A stretch of DNA of 64,000 bases, from positions 2,046,001 to 2,110,000 of the forward strand of contig NZ_CP043342.1 in NCBI RefSeq assembly GCF_003594935.2, written 5' to 3'. The notes beneath the pieces are model-generated. The model searched no databases and was not told where the DNA came from. It saw only the letters and a program-made list of their open reading frames with translations. The position numbers and the translations under genes were made by a program. Positions 1 through 8,615 of this stretch are shown in pieces (position 1 is the first letter of the stretch; every line of letters starts with the position of its first letter). The DNA is from Enterobacter huaxiensis. GTDB lineage: Bacteria > Pseudomonadota > Gammaproteobacteria > Enterobacterales > Enterobacteriaceae.

Positions 1-219
1 GCAGTGAGCGAATATAGCAAATTTGGCGGCGGTGTTGCTGGTGCAGCGTTAGGCTCCTCACTTGCTGCTCCTATTTGTCTTGCATTAGGCGTACCAACAG
101 CGGGAACAGGCACCCTCGTTTGTGGTCTTGTCGTCGGCGCAGTGGGGGCCGCCGGGGGAACAAAGGTTGGAGGATTTGTAGGAGAGCAAATGAATAACTT
201 AATATTTAGCGGAGAATAG
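1..219 (+). CDS. C-terminal end of an unrecognised glycine-rich, probably membrane-inserting protein (5' end outside window)
   Basis: The frame is open from the first base, so the gene begins to the left; an in-frame GTG at 4 has no visible ribosome site and is probably internal. About 72 residues remain. They are rich in small residues (GGGVAGAALGSS, GAVGAAGGTKVGG) and hold two hydrophobic stretches with two cysteines, a glycine-zipper pattern typical of membrane-inserting ends of secreted toxins and of some T6SS cargo. It stops one base before a two-TM protein, a layout like an effector/immunity pair. That reading is inference from position beside T6SS genes; I do not recognise the family. 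Confidence 0.55.
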   Translation, partial: AVSEYSKFGGGVAGAALGSSLAAPICLALGVPTAGTGTLVCGLVVGAVGAAGGTKVGGFVGEQMNNLIFSGE

Positions 220-220
220 T

Positions 221-619
221 GTGATTACTGATAATTTTTACTCTGCTTTTATTATCTGTGTTTTTGCCGTTTTTATAGTTCTTGTGCTAACGTTCTATGT
301 TGATTACCGGAAACATTCCGATCAGGTTGATAAAATCTATGAGTTGCTCATTCAGAAGAATTTTCTCAAGGAAGAGGATTATCAGACCTGGAAAAATCTT
401 GGGTTTTGGGGATTTGGTTTTCGCACCACAATTTTATCAAGGCTTGTGCGGGGCAAGCGTATAAAGTTAACTCAATCACGTTGGCTTGAACCTCAATCTT
501 GCAACAATGTTTTATCTAACTTCGAATTATCCTGGATTAATTTATATAACAGAAAGGTTAAAGTTGCCACGGCTTTGTTTGTACTGCTTTTAATACTAGC
601 AGGCGTTAATGAAATTTAA
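221..619 (+). CDS. Small two-TM membrane protein, candidate immunity protein
   Basis: A 132-residue protein starting at GTG 221, one base after the preceding stop codon, so the two genes are probably translated together. It has a strong N-terminal membrane segment (about residues 7-27), a basic soluble middle rich in aromatic and charged residues, and a second membrane segment near the C-terminus (about 113-130). The family is not recognised. Its tight linkage to a glycine-rich, membrane-type C-terminus at the edge of a T6SS cluster fits an immunity protein for a membrane-acting effector; this is inference. Confidence 0.55.
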   Translation: MITDNFYSAFIICVFAVFIVLVLTFYVDYRKHSDQVDKIYELLIQKNFLKEEDYQTWKNLGFWGFGFRTTILSRLVRGKRIKLTQSRWLEPQSCNNVLSNFELSWINLYNRKVKVATALFVLLLILAGVNEI

Positions 620-649
620 TTATACATTAAAGATTTAAATAATGCTTTT

Positions 650-700
650 TTTGGGGTGACCCCAAACGCCGCCGTTCTCGTCCCGAGAGCGGCAGCGTTT
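650..700. other. Two adjacent stem-loops upstream of tagH
   Basis: A 7-bp perfect stem with loop TGA (650-666) is followed directly by a 17-position stem with loop TCC (664-700) carrying one mismatch and one possible G-U pair. The two share AAA at 664-666, so they compete at their boundary. No T-run follows the second stem on the plus strand, so this is not a classic Rho-independent terminator. It lies 30 bases before tagH and may attenuate or process the transcript entering the tagH-ppkA operon. Confidence 0.5.
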
Positions 701-730
701 GAGCGCTAATCATACCAGCAGGAATACGCC

Positions 731-2488
731 ATGCGATTCACGATTATTTCTACGAAACCCGGTCATCAGCCGCCGCAAAGCAGCTGTGATTTTTATGCTC
801 CCGGGGGCACCATTGGTCGCGGTACGGATAACAATCTGGTGTTGCCGGATAATGACCGCACCATCTCTCGTCTGCAGGCTATTGTCCACGTTGACGCCCA
901 GGGCGAATGCCGTATCACCAACCGTGGCAGCGTCACCCGCGTGGTATTAAATGACATTCCGCTCGAGCGGGGGCGTCAGGTAGAGCTGCAGGATGGCGAC
1001 ATCCTCGGTATCGATGACTACCGCATCGAAGTCAGCGAACTGATCCACGACACGCAGCCGGTGAGCCGTATGGCTGCCAGTATGCAGCAGCAGACCCGAC
1101 CGGCTATTTCACCTGCAGCGGTACCTGCCGCAGAGCCGAAGCCGGCCAGCACCGCACCGCGCGGGAAGTCTGAATCGACCGCCGTGCCGACGGAAATCTG
1201 GGACAGCCTGATGCAGGAGTTCTCGATCTCTGACAGCATCTCCAGCAACCGGGCAAAACCGCAGCCCGCAGCGTCATACGATCCGTTCTCACAGCCCGCT
1301 GCGCCGGAACGTAACACCGACGATCCCCTGGCGATGTTTAACGACGCGGATCCAAAGCTCGATCGTCAGAATGTTGACCCAGACTCGCTGTTTGCCGATG
1401 AGGCGCTGTTCAAAAAAGAGAGTATTTTTGACGACGTCACCCCGTCCGCGCTGGTGCCGCCTGATGAGCACACGCCGTCCCAGCCAAAAGACGAAGCGTC
1501 GGATGAGCTCGATCCGCTGGCGCTGTTTGGCGGTTCGGCCAGCGCACCGGCTGCACGGAATGATGACCCGCTCGGCCTGATGGGCGGTGCGCCGTTGACG
1601 CCGCCTGATGAGAAGATTGCTGAAACTCAGGAGCCCGCGCCGCAGGAGGACGTGCTTGCCGAGTCTCCGCTGTTTGCGCCTGAGCCGCAGGAACAAGCCC
1701 CTGCGGAGGAAGAGCAACCGGCGCGTCCGGACTACGCAGGTTTCACCATGCCAACCCCTCAGGCGGTCGCCCGCAGCAATGCACAAACGCCAAAAGGCCG
1801 TTTGCGGATCGATCCGGTTCAAAACGCCGCGTCAACATCCTCTGCGCACAGCGCCGAGAAGGGCGAGGTGCTTCAGGGCGAGCTGCTGGATGCCTTGCTC
1901 GAAGGCATGGGCCTGAGCGAAATGCAGCCGGTCCCGCAGTTTGACCGCGAGAATATGCGCCAGCTGGGGCAAATCCTCGGGATGTTCTCTCAGGGCACCG
2001 TGGCGTTGCTCTCTTCACGCTCCATTCTGAAGCGCGGCGTTAAAGCCGATATGACGATGGTGCTCGACGACGCCAACAACCCGTTCAAGCTGTTGCCGAC
2101 CGGCAAAACGGTCTTGATCCAAATGTTCGGCACGCCGATGCCGGGCTTTATGCCGCCGACAAAATCCGTGCGCGACGCGCTTATCGATCTGCAGGCGCAC
2201 CAGCTGGGGATGATCTCCGGTATCCGCGCCATTATCGCGGCGATGCTGCAGTCCTTTAATCCGGAACAGCTGGAGGAGCAGGCGAAGCAAAACGGCATGA
2301 CTTCGCGACTGGCGCTGCCGGGCAGCCGAAAGGCCGCGCTGTGGGACTACTTCGTTCGCAGCTATGGCGAAACGGCAGGTGAGATTGAGGATGACTTCCA
2401 TACCCTGTTTGGCGAAGCCTTCCTTCATGCCTACGACATGGAGGTTAATCAGTACAAAGACTCACAAAGCGGATCGGAAGAAAAATGA
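731..2488 (+). CDS. tagH: T6SS FHA-domain protein TagH (Fha)
   Basis: 585 residues. The N-terminal FHA domain (about 1-105) has the phosphothreonine-binding signatures GRG at 29-31 and SR at 46-47. A long low-complexity Pro/Ala/Glu/Asp linker (about 110-370) follows. The C-terminal block (about 390-580) matches the domain specific to T6SS FHA proteins, with motifs such as GQILGMFSQGT and LLSSRSILKRG. In the characterised Pseudomonas system, Fha1 is phosphorylated by PpkA and promotes assembly of the secretion machine. It is the first gene of a run continuing to ppkA and overlaps pppA by ATGA. Confidence 0.93.
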   Translation: MRFTIISTKPGHQPPQSSCDFYAPGGTIGRGTDNNLVLPDNDRTISRLQAIVHVDAQGECRITNRGSVTRVVLNDIPLERGRQVELQDGDILGIDDYRIEVSELIHDTQPVSRMAASMQQQTRPAISPAAVPAAEPKPASTAPRGKSESTAVPTEIWDSLMQEFSISDSISSNRAKPQPAASYDPFSQPAAPERNTDDPLAMFNDADPKLDRQNVDPDSLFADEALFKKESIFDDVTPSALVPPDEHTPSQPKDEASDELDPLALFGGSASAPAARNDDPLGLMGGAPLTPPDEKIAETQEPAPQEDVLAESPLFAPEPQEQAPAEEEQPARPDYAGFTMPTPQAVARSNAQTPKGRLRIDPVQNAASTSSAHSAEKGEVLQGELLDALLEGMGLSEMQPVPQFDRENMRQLGQILGMFSQGTVALLSSRSILKRGVKADMTMVLDDANNPFKLLPTGKTVLIQMFGTPMPGFMPPTKSVRDALIDLQAHQLGMISGIRAIIAAMLQSFNPEQLEEQAKQNGMTSRLALPGSRKAALWDYFVRSYGETAGEIEDDFHTLFGEAFLHAYDMEVNQYKDSQSGSEEK

Positions 2489-3282
2489 ATATCGCAACGG
2501 CTTCTCTCTCCCGCCAGGGGACGCGCGCCAGCAACCAGGATCAGACGGGAGAAACCATAGGGGAACGTTCGGCCTGCTTTGTCGTCTGCGACGGCATTGC
2601 CGGGCTGCCTGGCGGAGACGTTGCTGCGGAACTTGCCCGCAACAGCATTATTTCCCGCTTCGACGGGGAAAAACACCTCAACGCGCAGCATATTCGCGAC
2701 TACGTGCAAACGGCAAATCGCACCATCCTCAGCGAGCAGCAGGCGGTGCAGGACTATCGCCGGATGGGCACCACGCTGGTCAGCCTGTTTATCGACAGGG
2801 ATTACCGTCTGGCCTACTGGGCGCACGCCGGGGACAGCCGCCTGTACCTTTTTCGTCGCGGCTGGCTGTGGCATGTCACCACCGACCACAGCCTGGTGCA
2901 GCAGATGAAGGATGCCGGGCACCAGACCGATAACCTGAACAGCAACCTGCTTTATCTTGCGCTGGGCATTCAGAACGGCGGGCCGGAAGCAAGCTACAGC
3001 GACGTGGTGCAGGTGGAAGACGGCGATGCTTTTTTACTCTGCACCGATGGTTTCTGGCACGGCGTCAGTGAAGATCAGATGAAGCAGTCGCTGCACATGG
3101 TCAACACCCCGCAAGAGTGGCTGACGTTGATGCACCAAATAATTCAAAAGAATGCCGAAAAGGAGGGGAATGCTCAGGATAACTATACCGCCGTGGCGGT
3201 GTGGATGGGCAACCCTCAGGATACCACTTTACTGCATACGCTCTCTGACGCAGCGCAGTTCCTTCCCTGCGGAACTGATTAG
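2485..3282 (+). CDS. pppA: T6SS PP2C-type Ser/Thr phosphatase PppA
   Basis: 265 residues with the PP2C motifs in order: NQDQ near 17, CDGIAGLPGGD near 35-45, AHAGDSRLYL near 114-123, TTDH near 132, CTDGFW near 180 and DNY near the end. The aspartates in these motifs bind the two catalytic metal ions. In known systems PppA removes the phosphate that PpkA places on the FHA protein and so turns secretion down. Its ATG overlaps the tagH stop codon, and ppkA lies at the end of the same run, so kinase, phosphatase and target are encoded together. Confidence 0.92.
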   Translation: MNIATASLSRQGTRASNQDQTGETIGERSACFVVCDGIAGLPGGDVAAELARNSIISRFDGEKHLNAQHIRDYVQTANRTILSEQQAVQDYRRMGTTLVSLFIDRDYRLAYWAHAGDSRLYLFRRGWLWHVTTDHSLVQQMKDAGHQTDNLNSNLLYLALGIQNGGPEASYSDVVQVEDGDAFLLCTDGFWHGVSEDQMKQSLHMVNTPQEWLTLMHQIIQKNAEKEGNAQDNYTAVAVWMGNPQDTTLLHTLSDAAQFLPCGTD

Positions 3283-3298
3283 ACACACAAGGACTGAT

Positions 3299-4291
3299 AT
3301 GAAACTTTGGCTATCGGGTTTGGCTCTTCTGGCGGCGACGTCCACCGCACAGGCAGAAAATTTCCGCATCGTGCAGTCGCCTGCGCAGAAGCTGGATATC
3401 TGGATTGACGGCATTAAAGACAACACGCCGCAAAGCTGGTGTAAATCTGACGTCGCGCTGCGTATCGTCGCGAACGGTAATAAGGACATCTCTGTACTCG
3501 AAAACTTCGTGCCGCGTCTGGGCTCGCTGCTGGAGCACCAGTGCAGCAAGCTGAATAAGCTGAACTGGACGCTTAACGATCCCGCGGGCGTCACGCTCGC
3601 ACAGGGCACTGCAGGCAAAGCGCAGGACTGGGCGCTGGTGGTGAAACAACAGGAGGCGGCCGCTGCTTCCACCTCTGCCTCACCTGCTGGCGCATTGCTG
3701 CCGCCGGAGCAGAACCCTGAAACCCACACGGTTACCGCCGACCGTACGCCGTGGCAGGAGTTTACCCTTCAGGATGGCTGTCACCTTCGCACCTTCTGGG
3801 AAGGCGGTTCCTCTGCGCCCGCGCTGTTCATCCCGGATTCAGACACTACCCGCTGCGGCAACGGCAGCTGGCTGAGCGGCCATACGGTTATCTCCCAGAC
3901 CCGCAACGGCACGCAAAAAGAGATGCCCGTCACGTACATTCACGGCTTCCCGGTGCTGGGTCTGAATAAAAGCGCCGACCCGGAAAACGCCCTGATCACC
4001 TCCGTCAACAAAGAGCGCATGGTCTTCAGCACCCCGAACAGCGATCAAAGCTGGATGATCCTGCCCTACGACAGCAGCCTCAGCGGCTGGAAAAGCAACG
4101 GCACGGTCGCGGTGGAGATCTCCCGGGAGACCGCAAGCGACGACGCAAAACTGCAGGCGCGTATTGCAGCGGTGAAAAAGACCTGGAGCGCCTGGGTGGC
4201 GCCGGGTACCTCGCTCAATATTGTTCTGATTGATACCCTTCGCCCGCAGCTGCGTGATCCGGCCGTGGGTGCATGGCGCGCGGCAAACTAA
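3299..4291 (+). CDS. Predicted exported protein of the T6SS operon, family not recognised
   Basis: A longer reading frame is open from 3152, but the ATG at 3299 is preferred: it follows an AAGGA at 3289-3293 and gives a clean signal peptide ending at TAQA, with cleavage before ENF. The mature protein (about 311 residues) has cysteines at scattered pairs that could form periplasmic disulfides, an Ala/Ser/Pro-rich hinge around residues 115-140, and a C-terminal domain beginning near TPWQEF. No lipobox is present. Its position between pppA and tagJ, with tight spacing on both sides, supports a T6SS accessory or sensing role in the periplasm. VasI/TagO was considered, but its conserved N-terminal cysteine pattern is not visible. 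Confidence 0.75.
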   Translation: MKLWLSGLALLAATSTAQAENFRIVQSPAQKLDIWIDGIKDNTPQSWCKSDVALRIVANGNKDISVLENFVPRLGSLLEHQCSKLNKLNWTLNDPAGVTLAQGTAGKAQDWALVVKQQEAAAASTSASPAGALLPPEQNPETHTVTADRTPWQEFTLQDGCHLRTFWEGGSSAPALFIPDSDTTRCGNGSWLSGHTVISQTRNGTQKEMPVTYIHGFPVLGLNKSADPENALITSVNKERMVFSTPNSDQSWMILPYDSSLSGWKSNGTVAVEISRETASDDAKLQARIAAVKKTWSAWVAPGTSLNIVLIDTLRPQLRDPAVGAWRAAN

Positions 4292-4300
4292 GGAATGGCT

Positions 4301-5113
4301 ATGAATACGCTTTATCAACAGCTGGCGGGTGAATCGCTCAGTGACGCGTTACAGCGCATTGAAGCCGGGATCAAAGCGCAGCCGGCGAATGCCGACCTCC
4401 GCGCCGCGTTTGTACAGTTTTTAGCGCTCAGCGGCAACTGGACGCGGGCGCTGACCCAGCTGAAAAGCTGGCTGGCGCTGAAGCCTCAGGCTAAACCGAC
4501 CGTGACTCTGCTGGAACAGGCCATCCAGGGCGAGCAGCAGCGCGCGCAGGTCTTCGCGGGACAGGCGCGACCGTCTATGCCGGACGCGCAGTGGCCCTGG
4601 ATGTCCCTGCTGGCGGAAGCGCTAACCGCGAGCGGCGAGCGCGCACGGGCGCTGCGCCTGACGGCGCTGGATCAGGCGCCTGCAACACCCGGTCAACTTC
4701 TCTTTGAAAACGATGAAACGCGCGCTTTTGAATGGCTAATGGATGGCGATGCGCGGCTCGGGCCCGTGTGTGAGACCCTGGTTAACGGCCGCTATTTCTG
4801 GGTGCCGTTTTGTGCCATTGAGGCGATCCGCTTTCAGGCTCCCGCCAGCGTGACCGATCTGGTCTGGCGACACGCGCTGGTGCGTCTGACTGACGGGACG
4901 GAGCAGGTTTGCCAACTCCCGGCGCGCTATCCTTTCGGTGATGACGCGTCTGATGCGGTCAGACTTGCCCGCACGACGGAATGGCTGCCGCTCGACGTCG
5001 ACGGCGCGCTGTACGAAGGAATGGGGCAAAAGGCCTGGCTCAGCGAACAAAGCGAAAGCCCGCTGCTGTCCCTGAGCCTTGTGACTTTTGCAGCGGATGG
5101 GGAAAATGAGTAA
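4301..5113 (+). CDS. tagJ: T6SS accessory protein TagJ (ImpE/SciE family)
   Basis: 270 residues from ATG 4301; the ATG at 4295 is less likely because the AGGA at 4291-4294 touches it, whereas it sits six bases before 4301. The N-terminal half is helical and TPR-like (DALQRIEAGIKAQPAN, then LRAAFVQFLALSGNW). The C-terminal half carries the ImpE-type block with WVPF near 165 and Trp/Pro-rich strands ending in LSLVTF. In Pseudomonas the family member HsiE1 binds the sheath subunit TssB and is linked to ClpV-type sheath recycling. The gene overlaps tssE by eight bases. Confidence 0.85.
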   Translation: MNTLYQQLAGESLSDALQRIEAGIKAQPANADLRAAFVQFLALSGNWTRALTQLKSWLALKPQAKPTVTLLEQAIQGEQQRAQVFAGQARPSMPDAQWPWMSLLAEALTASGERARALRLTALDQAPATPGQLLFENDETRAFEWLMDGDARLGPVCETLVNGRYFWVPFCAIEAIRFQAPASVTDLVWRHALVRLTDGTEQVCQLPARYPFGDDASDAVRLARTTEWLPLDVDGALYEGMGQKAWLSEQSESPLLSLSLVTFAADGENE

Positions 5114-5669
5114 TTCCGCAGGCGAAAGCGATCTGCTGCGCAGCGGCTGGCAGGCCCGCGGCAGGCAGGAGAAAGTGGGGGCGCGTGACAAAATGCAGCC
5201 CTCGCTGCTGGATCGCCTTACGGATAACCATCCGGAAAAAAAACGCGAGTCGGCCAACAGCAATCTGATTACCCATGCCGCCCTGCGCCAAAGCGTCCTG
5301 CGGGACCTGCAGTGGCTCTTTAATACCATCAACCATGATGCCTCCCGCGATCTCAGCGCGCTGCCGCAGGTGAACCGTTCCGTCATCAACTTCGGCGTGG
5401 CGCCCCTGGCGGGAAAACGCATGTCGGATATCGAATGGCAGGATATTCAGCGCAAGCTCACCGAAGCAATCGTTAATTTTGAACCGCGCATTTTGCCCCA
5501 GGGGCTGCAGGTTCGCTGCGTGTCGGACACCTCCTCGCTGGATCTGCATAACGTGCTGACCATCGAGATTAAAGGGCGTTTGTGGTGCGTACCGTACCCG
5601 CTGGAATTTCTGTTCCGCACGGATGTCGATTTGGAAAACGGCCATTTTGAACTCAAAGATGCGGGGTAA
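5106..5669 (+). CDS. tssE: T6SS baseplate protein TssE (gp25-like)
   Basis: 187 residues from ATG 5106; an upstream in-frame ATG at 5088 lies inside tagJ. The N-terminal 60 residues are charged and variable. The gp25/lysozyme-like fold follows, with LPQVNRSVINFG, ILNFEPR-type NFEPRI near residue 128, and the conserved C-terminal stretch IEIKGRLWCVPYPLEFLFRT. TssE links the sheath to the TssF/TssG/TssK wedge of the baseplate. It sits directly before tssF, the usual order in this T6SS class. Confidence 0.93.
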   Translation: MSNSAGESDLLRSGWQARGRQEKVGARDKMQPSLLDRLTDNHPEKKRESANSNLITHAALRQSVLRDLQWLFNTINHDASRDLSALPQVNRSVINFGVAPLAGKRMSDIEWQDIQRKLTEAIVNFEPRILPQGLQVRCVSDTSSLDLHNVLTIEIKGRLWCVPYPLEFLFRTDVDLENGHFELKDAG

Positions 5670-5671
5670 TC

Positions 5672-7543
5672 ATGGAAAGTAAACTGCTCGATTATTACAA
5701 CCGCGAGCTGGCCTATCTGCGCGAGATGGGGGCCGAATTTGCCGAGCGTTACCCGAAGGTGGCCGGGCGCCTGGGTATGCGCGGCATCGAGGTGGCGGAT
5801 CCGTACACCGAACGCCTGATGGAAGGCTTCGCCTTTCTGACCTCTCGCGTGCAGATGAAAATGGACGCCGAGTTTCCGCGCTTCTCCCAGCGCATGCTGG
5901 AGATGATTGCGCCGAATTACCTCGCCCCAACGCCATCGATGGCGATTGCAGAGATCCAGCCTGACAGCAGCCGCGGCGACCTGAGCAACGGTTTCGTGGT
6001 GCCGCGTGGCACCATGATGGACAGCCTGGCGCTAAAGAAAACCGGCGTCACCTGTAGCTACTCTACGGCGCACGAGGTCAACCTGCTGCCGGTGAAAATC
6101 GAAAAGGTCGAGCTGGGCGGCGTGCCCGCCGATTTGCCGCTGGCACAGCTCGGCCTGAGCCAGCGCGGCATTAACGCGGCCTTACGGATCCGCATTGCCT
6201 GCGATGGCCCGCAAAACCTCGGGCATTTGAACTTTGATCGGCTGGAGTTTTTCCTCAGCGGCCCGGATATCGACGCGCTCAAGCTGCTGGAACTGGTGAT
6301 GGAAAACCACGCCGGAATTGTCTGCCAGACCGTCAGCCCGCAGCCGCAGCGCCAGCTGCTGACGCCGGACGCGCTGCGTCAGGAGGGCTTTGAGCCAGAG
6401 CAGGCGCTGCTGCCCGACGATTTGCGCAACTTCGACGGCTACCGTCTGCTGCAGGAATATTTCGCCTTCCCGGCACGCTTTCGCTTCATTAGCCTGAGCG
6501 GCCTTGGCAAGCTTGTCAGCCGCTGTGAGAATGAAAAAGCGTTTGATATCTTTATCCTGCTGGATAAAACCGATACGCAGCTTGAGCGCGTGGTCGATGC
6601 CAGCCACCTGGCGCTGCACTGCACGCCGGTGATCAATCTGTTTCCCCGCGTAGCGGCGCGTCAGAAGCTGAATGAAGGGCAGCATGAATATCATCTGGTG
6701 GTCGATAACATTCGTCCGCTGGATTACGAGATATACGCGGTCAATAAAATCCATGGCAGCGCCGACGGTCAGCGTGACGACCGGACGTTTCGTCCCTTCT
6801 GGAGCACCTGGAGCGGCGACAGCGGCAACTATGGCGCCTATTTCTCGCTGCGCCGTGAACAGCGCGTGCTGTCTGAGCATGCCCTGCGCTACGGCACCCG
6901 TACCGGCTACATCGGTTCGGAAGTTTTTGTTTCCCTGGTGGATGCGCAGCATGCGCCGTGGCAGGACAACCTGCGCTATATCTCCGCTGAGGTACTGTGC
7001 ACCAGCCGCGACCTGCCGCTGATGCTGCAGCAGGAGCTCGGACAGTTCATTATGGCCGACTCCATGCCGGTAAAATCCCTGACCCTGCGTAAAGGCCCGA
7101 CGCCGCCGCGCCCGGCGCTGGCCGAAGGGTTCAGCACCTGGCGGCTCATTAGCCAGCTGCAGATGAATTACCTCAGCCTGATGGACAGCGAAAATGAGGA
7201 CGGCGCTGCGGCGCTGCGTCAGCTCCTGGGGCTGTATGCCAGCCTGGCGGAGACGCCTGTGGCGCGCCAGGTGGACGGCGTTCGCCACTGCCTGCTGGCG
7301 CCGGTTCACCGCCGCGTGCCGGAGCCGGGACCCGTCGTTTTCGCCCGTGGGATAGGCATTACCCTGACGGTGGACGAACGCGCGTTCTCCGGTGCCAGCC
7401 CCTGGCTTTTCGGCAGCGTGCTGGAGCGCCTCTTTGCCCGCCTCGTGTCTATTAATAGCTTCACAGAGTTCACGCTGAAAAGTCAGCAGCGCGGCGACAT
7501 TGGCTACTGGGCGCCGCGCATGGGTAAAAGGGCGCTGATATGA
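5672..7543 (+). CDS. tssF: T6SS baseplate protein TssF
   Basis: 623 residues, a normal length for the family. The N-terminus is diagnostic: LLDYYNRELAYLREMGAEFA, followed by the GRLGMRG, PYTERLMEGFAFLTSRVQ and APNYLAPTPS blocks. TssF forms a 2:1 complex with TssG in each baseplate wedge. It starts two bases after tssE ends and its stop overlaps the tssG start (ATGA), indicating translational coupling and matched production of the two wedge partners. Confidence 0.96.
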   Translation: MESKLLDYYNRELAYLREMGAEFAERYPKVAGRLGMRGIEVADPYTERLMEGFAFLTSRVQMKMDAEFPRFSQRMLEMIAPNYLAPTPSMAIAEIQPDSSRGDLSNGFVVPRGTMMDSLALKKTGVTCSYSTAHEVNLLPVKIEKVELGGVPADLPLAQLGLSQRGINAALRIRIACDGPQNLGHLNFDRLEFFLSGPDIDALKLLELVMENHAGIVCQTVSPQPQRQLLTPDALRQEGFEPEQALLPDDLRNFDGYRLLQEYFAFPARFRFISLSGLGKLVSRCENEKAFDIFILLDKTDTQLERVVDASHLALHCTPVINLFPRVAARQKLNEGQHEYHLVVDNIRPLDYEIYAVNKIHGSADGQRDDRTFRPFWSTWSGDSGNYGAYFSLRREQRVLSEHALRYGTRTGYIGSEVFVSLVDAQHAPWQDNLRYISAEVLCTSRDLPLMLQQELGQFIMADSMPVKSLTLRKGPTPPRPALAEGFSTWRLISQLQMNYLSLMDSENEDGAAALRQLLGLYASLAETPVARQVDGVRHCLLAPVHRRVPEPGPVVFARGIGITLTVDERAFSGASPWLFGSVLERLFARLVSINSFTEFTLKSQQRGDIGYWAPRMGKRALI

Positions 7544-8583
7544 GTGACCTCACCACCGTACCGCTGCGGGTGCACCGCCTGACGCCTCTGCCGGATGCAT
7601 TCTGGCAGGGCGTGCGCGAGACGCCGTGGCGCTACGACCTGTTTCAGCTGTTAAGGCGCATTGATGCCCAGGGCGGCGAACGTTATCCGCTGGGACGCGC
7701 ACCTTTGCCGAAGTTTGAACCGCTGCGTATCGGCCAGCAGCCCTATATGGGGTTTGCTCCTTCGACGGTGGCGGACGCTCGCCAGCGCGACGGGAACGGT
7801 CTGCACGACGTGTCGATTTTGAGCTTCGGCCTGTTTGGTCCAAACGGCCCGCTGCCGGTGCACATGACCGAATACGCCCGGGAGCGCATTCATCACCATC
7901 AGGACTACAGCCTCAGCGCGTTTGCCGACCTGTTCCACCACCGCCTGACGCTGCTGTTCTACCGCGCCTGGGCGGATGCGCAGCCCACCGTGTCGCTCGA
8001 TCGCGCCGACGATAAACGCTTTGAGGGCTATCTGGCCTCGCTTATCGGCATGGGACAGCCCGGTCAAATGAGCAAAGGCAGCCTCAGCGGGCATGCGCGT
8101 TTTACCCATGCCGGACACCTGACCCGTAACGGACGCGATCCGGAAGGGTTGGGGAAGATCCTGCGCAACTATTTTAAAGCCCCGGTGAACATCGTCGGCA
8201 ACGTGCCGCAGTGGATGCCGCTCTCCCGGCGCGAACAGGCGCAGCTGGGGGAAGGGCGTCGCCTGCCGCGCATGGGCGAGTCTGCGTTTCTTGGCGTAGC
8301 GGTACGCGATGTGCAGCACAAGTTTCGCATCGAAATTGGCCCGCTGGGTAAGCAAGAGTACAACCGCTTTTTGCCTGGCGAAGCGTGGGTCACCGAACTG
8401 CGCGACTGGGTACGCGAGTACGTCGGGGTTGAATTCGAGTGGGATACGCGGGTGATCCTGCGCGCCGACGCGGTGCAGGGCGCCGTGCTCGGCGGCGAGG
8501 CGCGTCTCGGGTACAACGCCTGGCTGGGCGTTCAGCCTCAGCCCGCCCCTCGTGGCGATCTGGTTTATCGCACAGAGCGATAA
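7540..8583 (+). CDS. tssG: T6SS baseplate protein TssG
   Basis: 347 residues. Family features include PWRYDLFQLLRRIDA near residue 30, the LRIGQQPYMGFAPS block near 68, GLFGPNGPLPVHMTEYARER near 95-115, and LFHHRLTLLFYRAW near 130. TssG is the partner of TssF in the baseplate wedge and resembles phage T4 gp53. It is encoded 4 bp overlapping tssF and 32 bp before tssH. Confidence 0.96.
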   Translation: MSDLTTVPLRVHRLTPLPDAFWQGVRETPWRYDLFQLLRRIDAQGGERYPLGRAPLPKFEPLRIGQQPYMGFAPSTVADARQRDGNGLHDVSILSFGLFGPNGPLPVHMTEYARERIHHHQDYSLSAFADLFHHRLTLLFYRAWADAQPTVSLDRADDKRFEGYLASLIGMGQPGQMSKGSLSGHARFTHAGHLTRNGRDPEGLGKILRNYFKAPVNIVGNVPQWMPLSRREQAQLGEGRRLPRMGESAFLGVAVRDVQHKFRIEIGPLGKQEYNRFLPGEAWVTELRDWVREYVGVEFEWDTRVILRADAVQGAVLGGEARLGYNAWLGVQPQPAPRGDLVYRTER

Positions 8584-8615
8584 TTTTCAAACGAATGTTT
8601 TTAACGGAACAGAAC

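Noticed and set aside
8439..8615. N-terminal extension of tssH
   Set aside because: The extension is Arg-rich translation of the tssG 3' end in another frame; ClpV proteins begin at the ATG at 8616.
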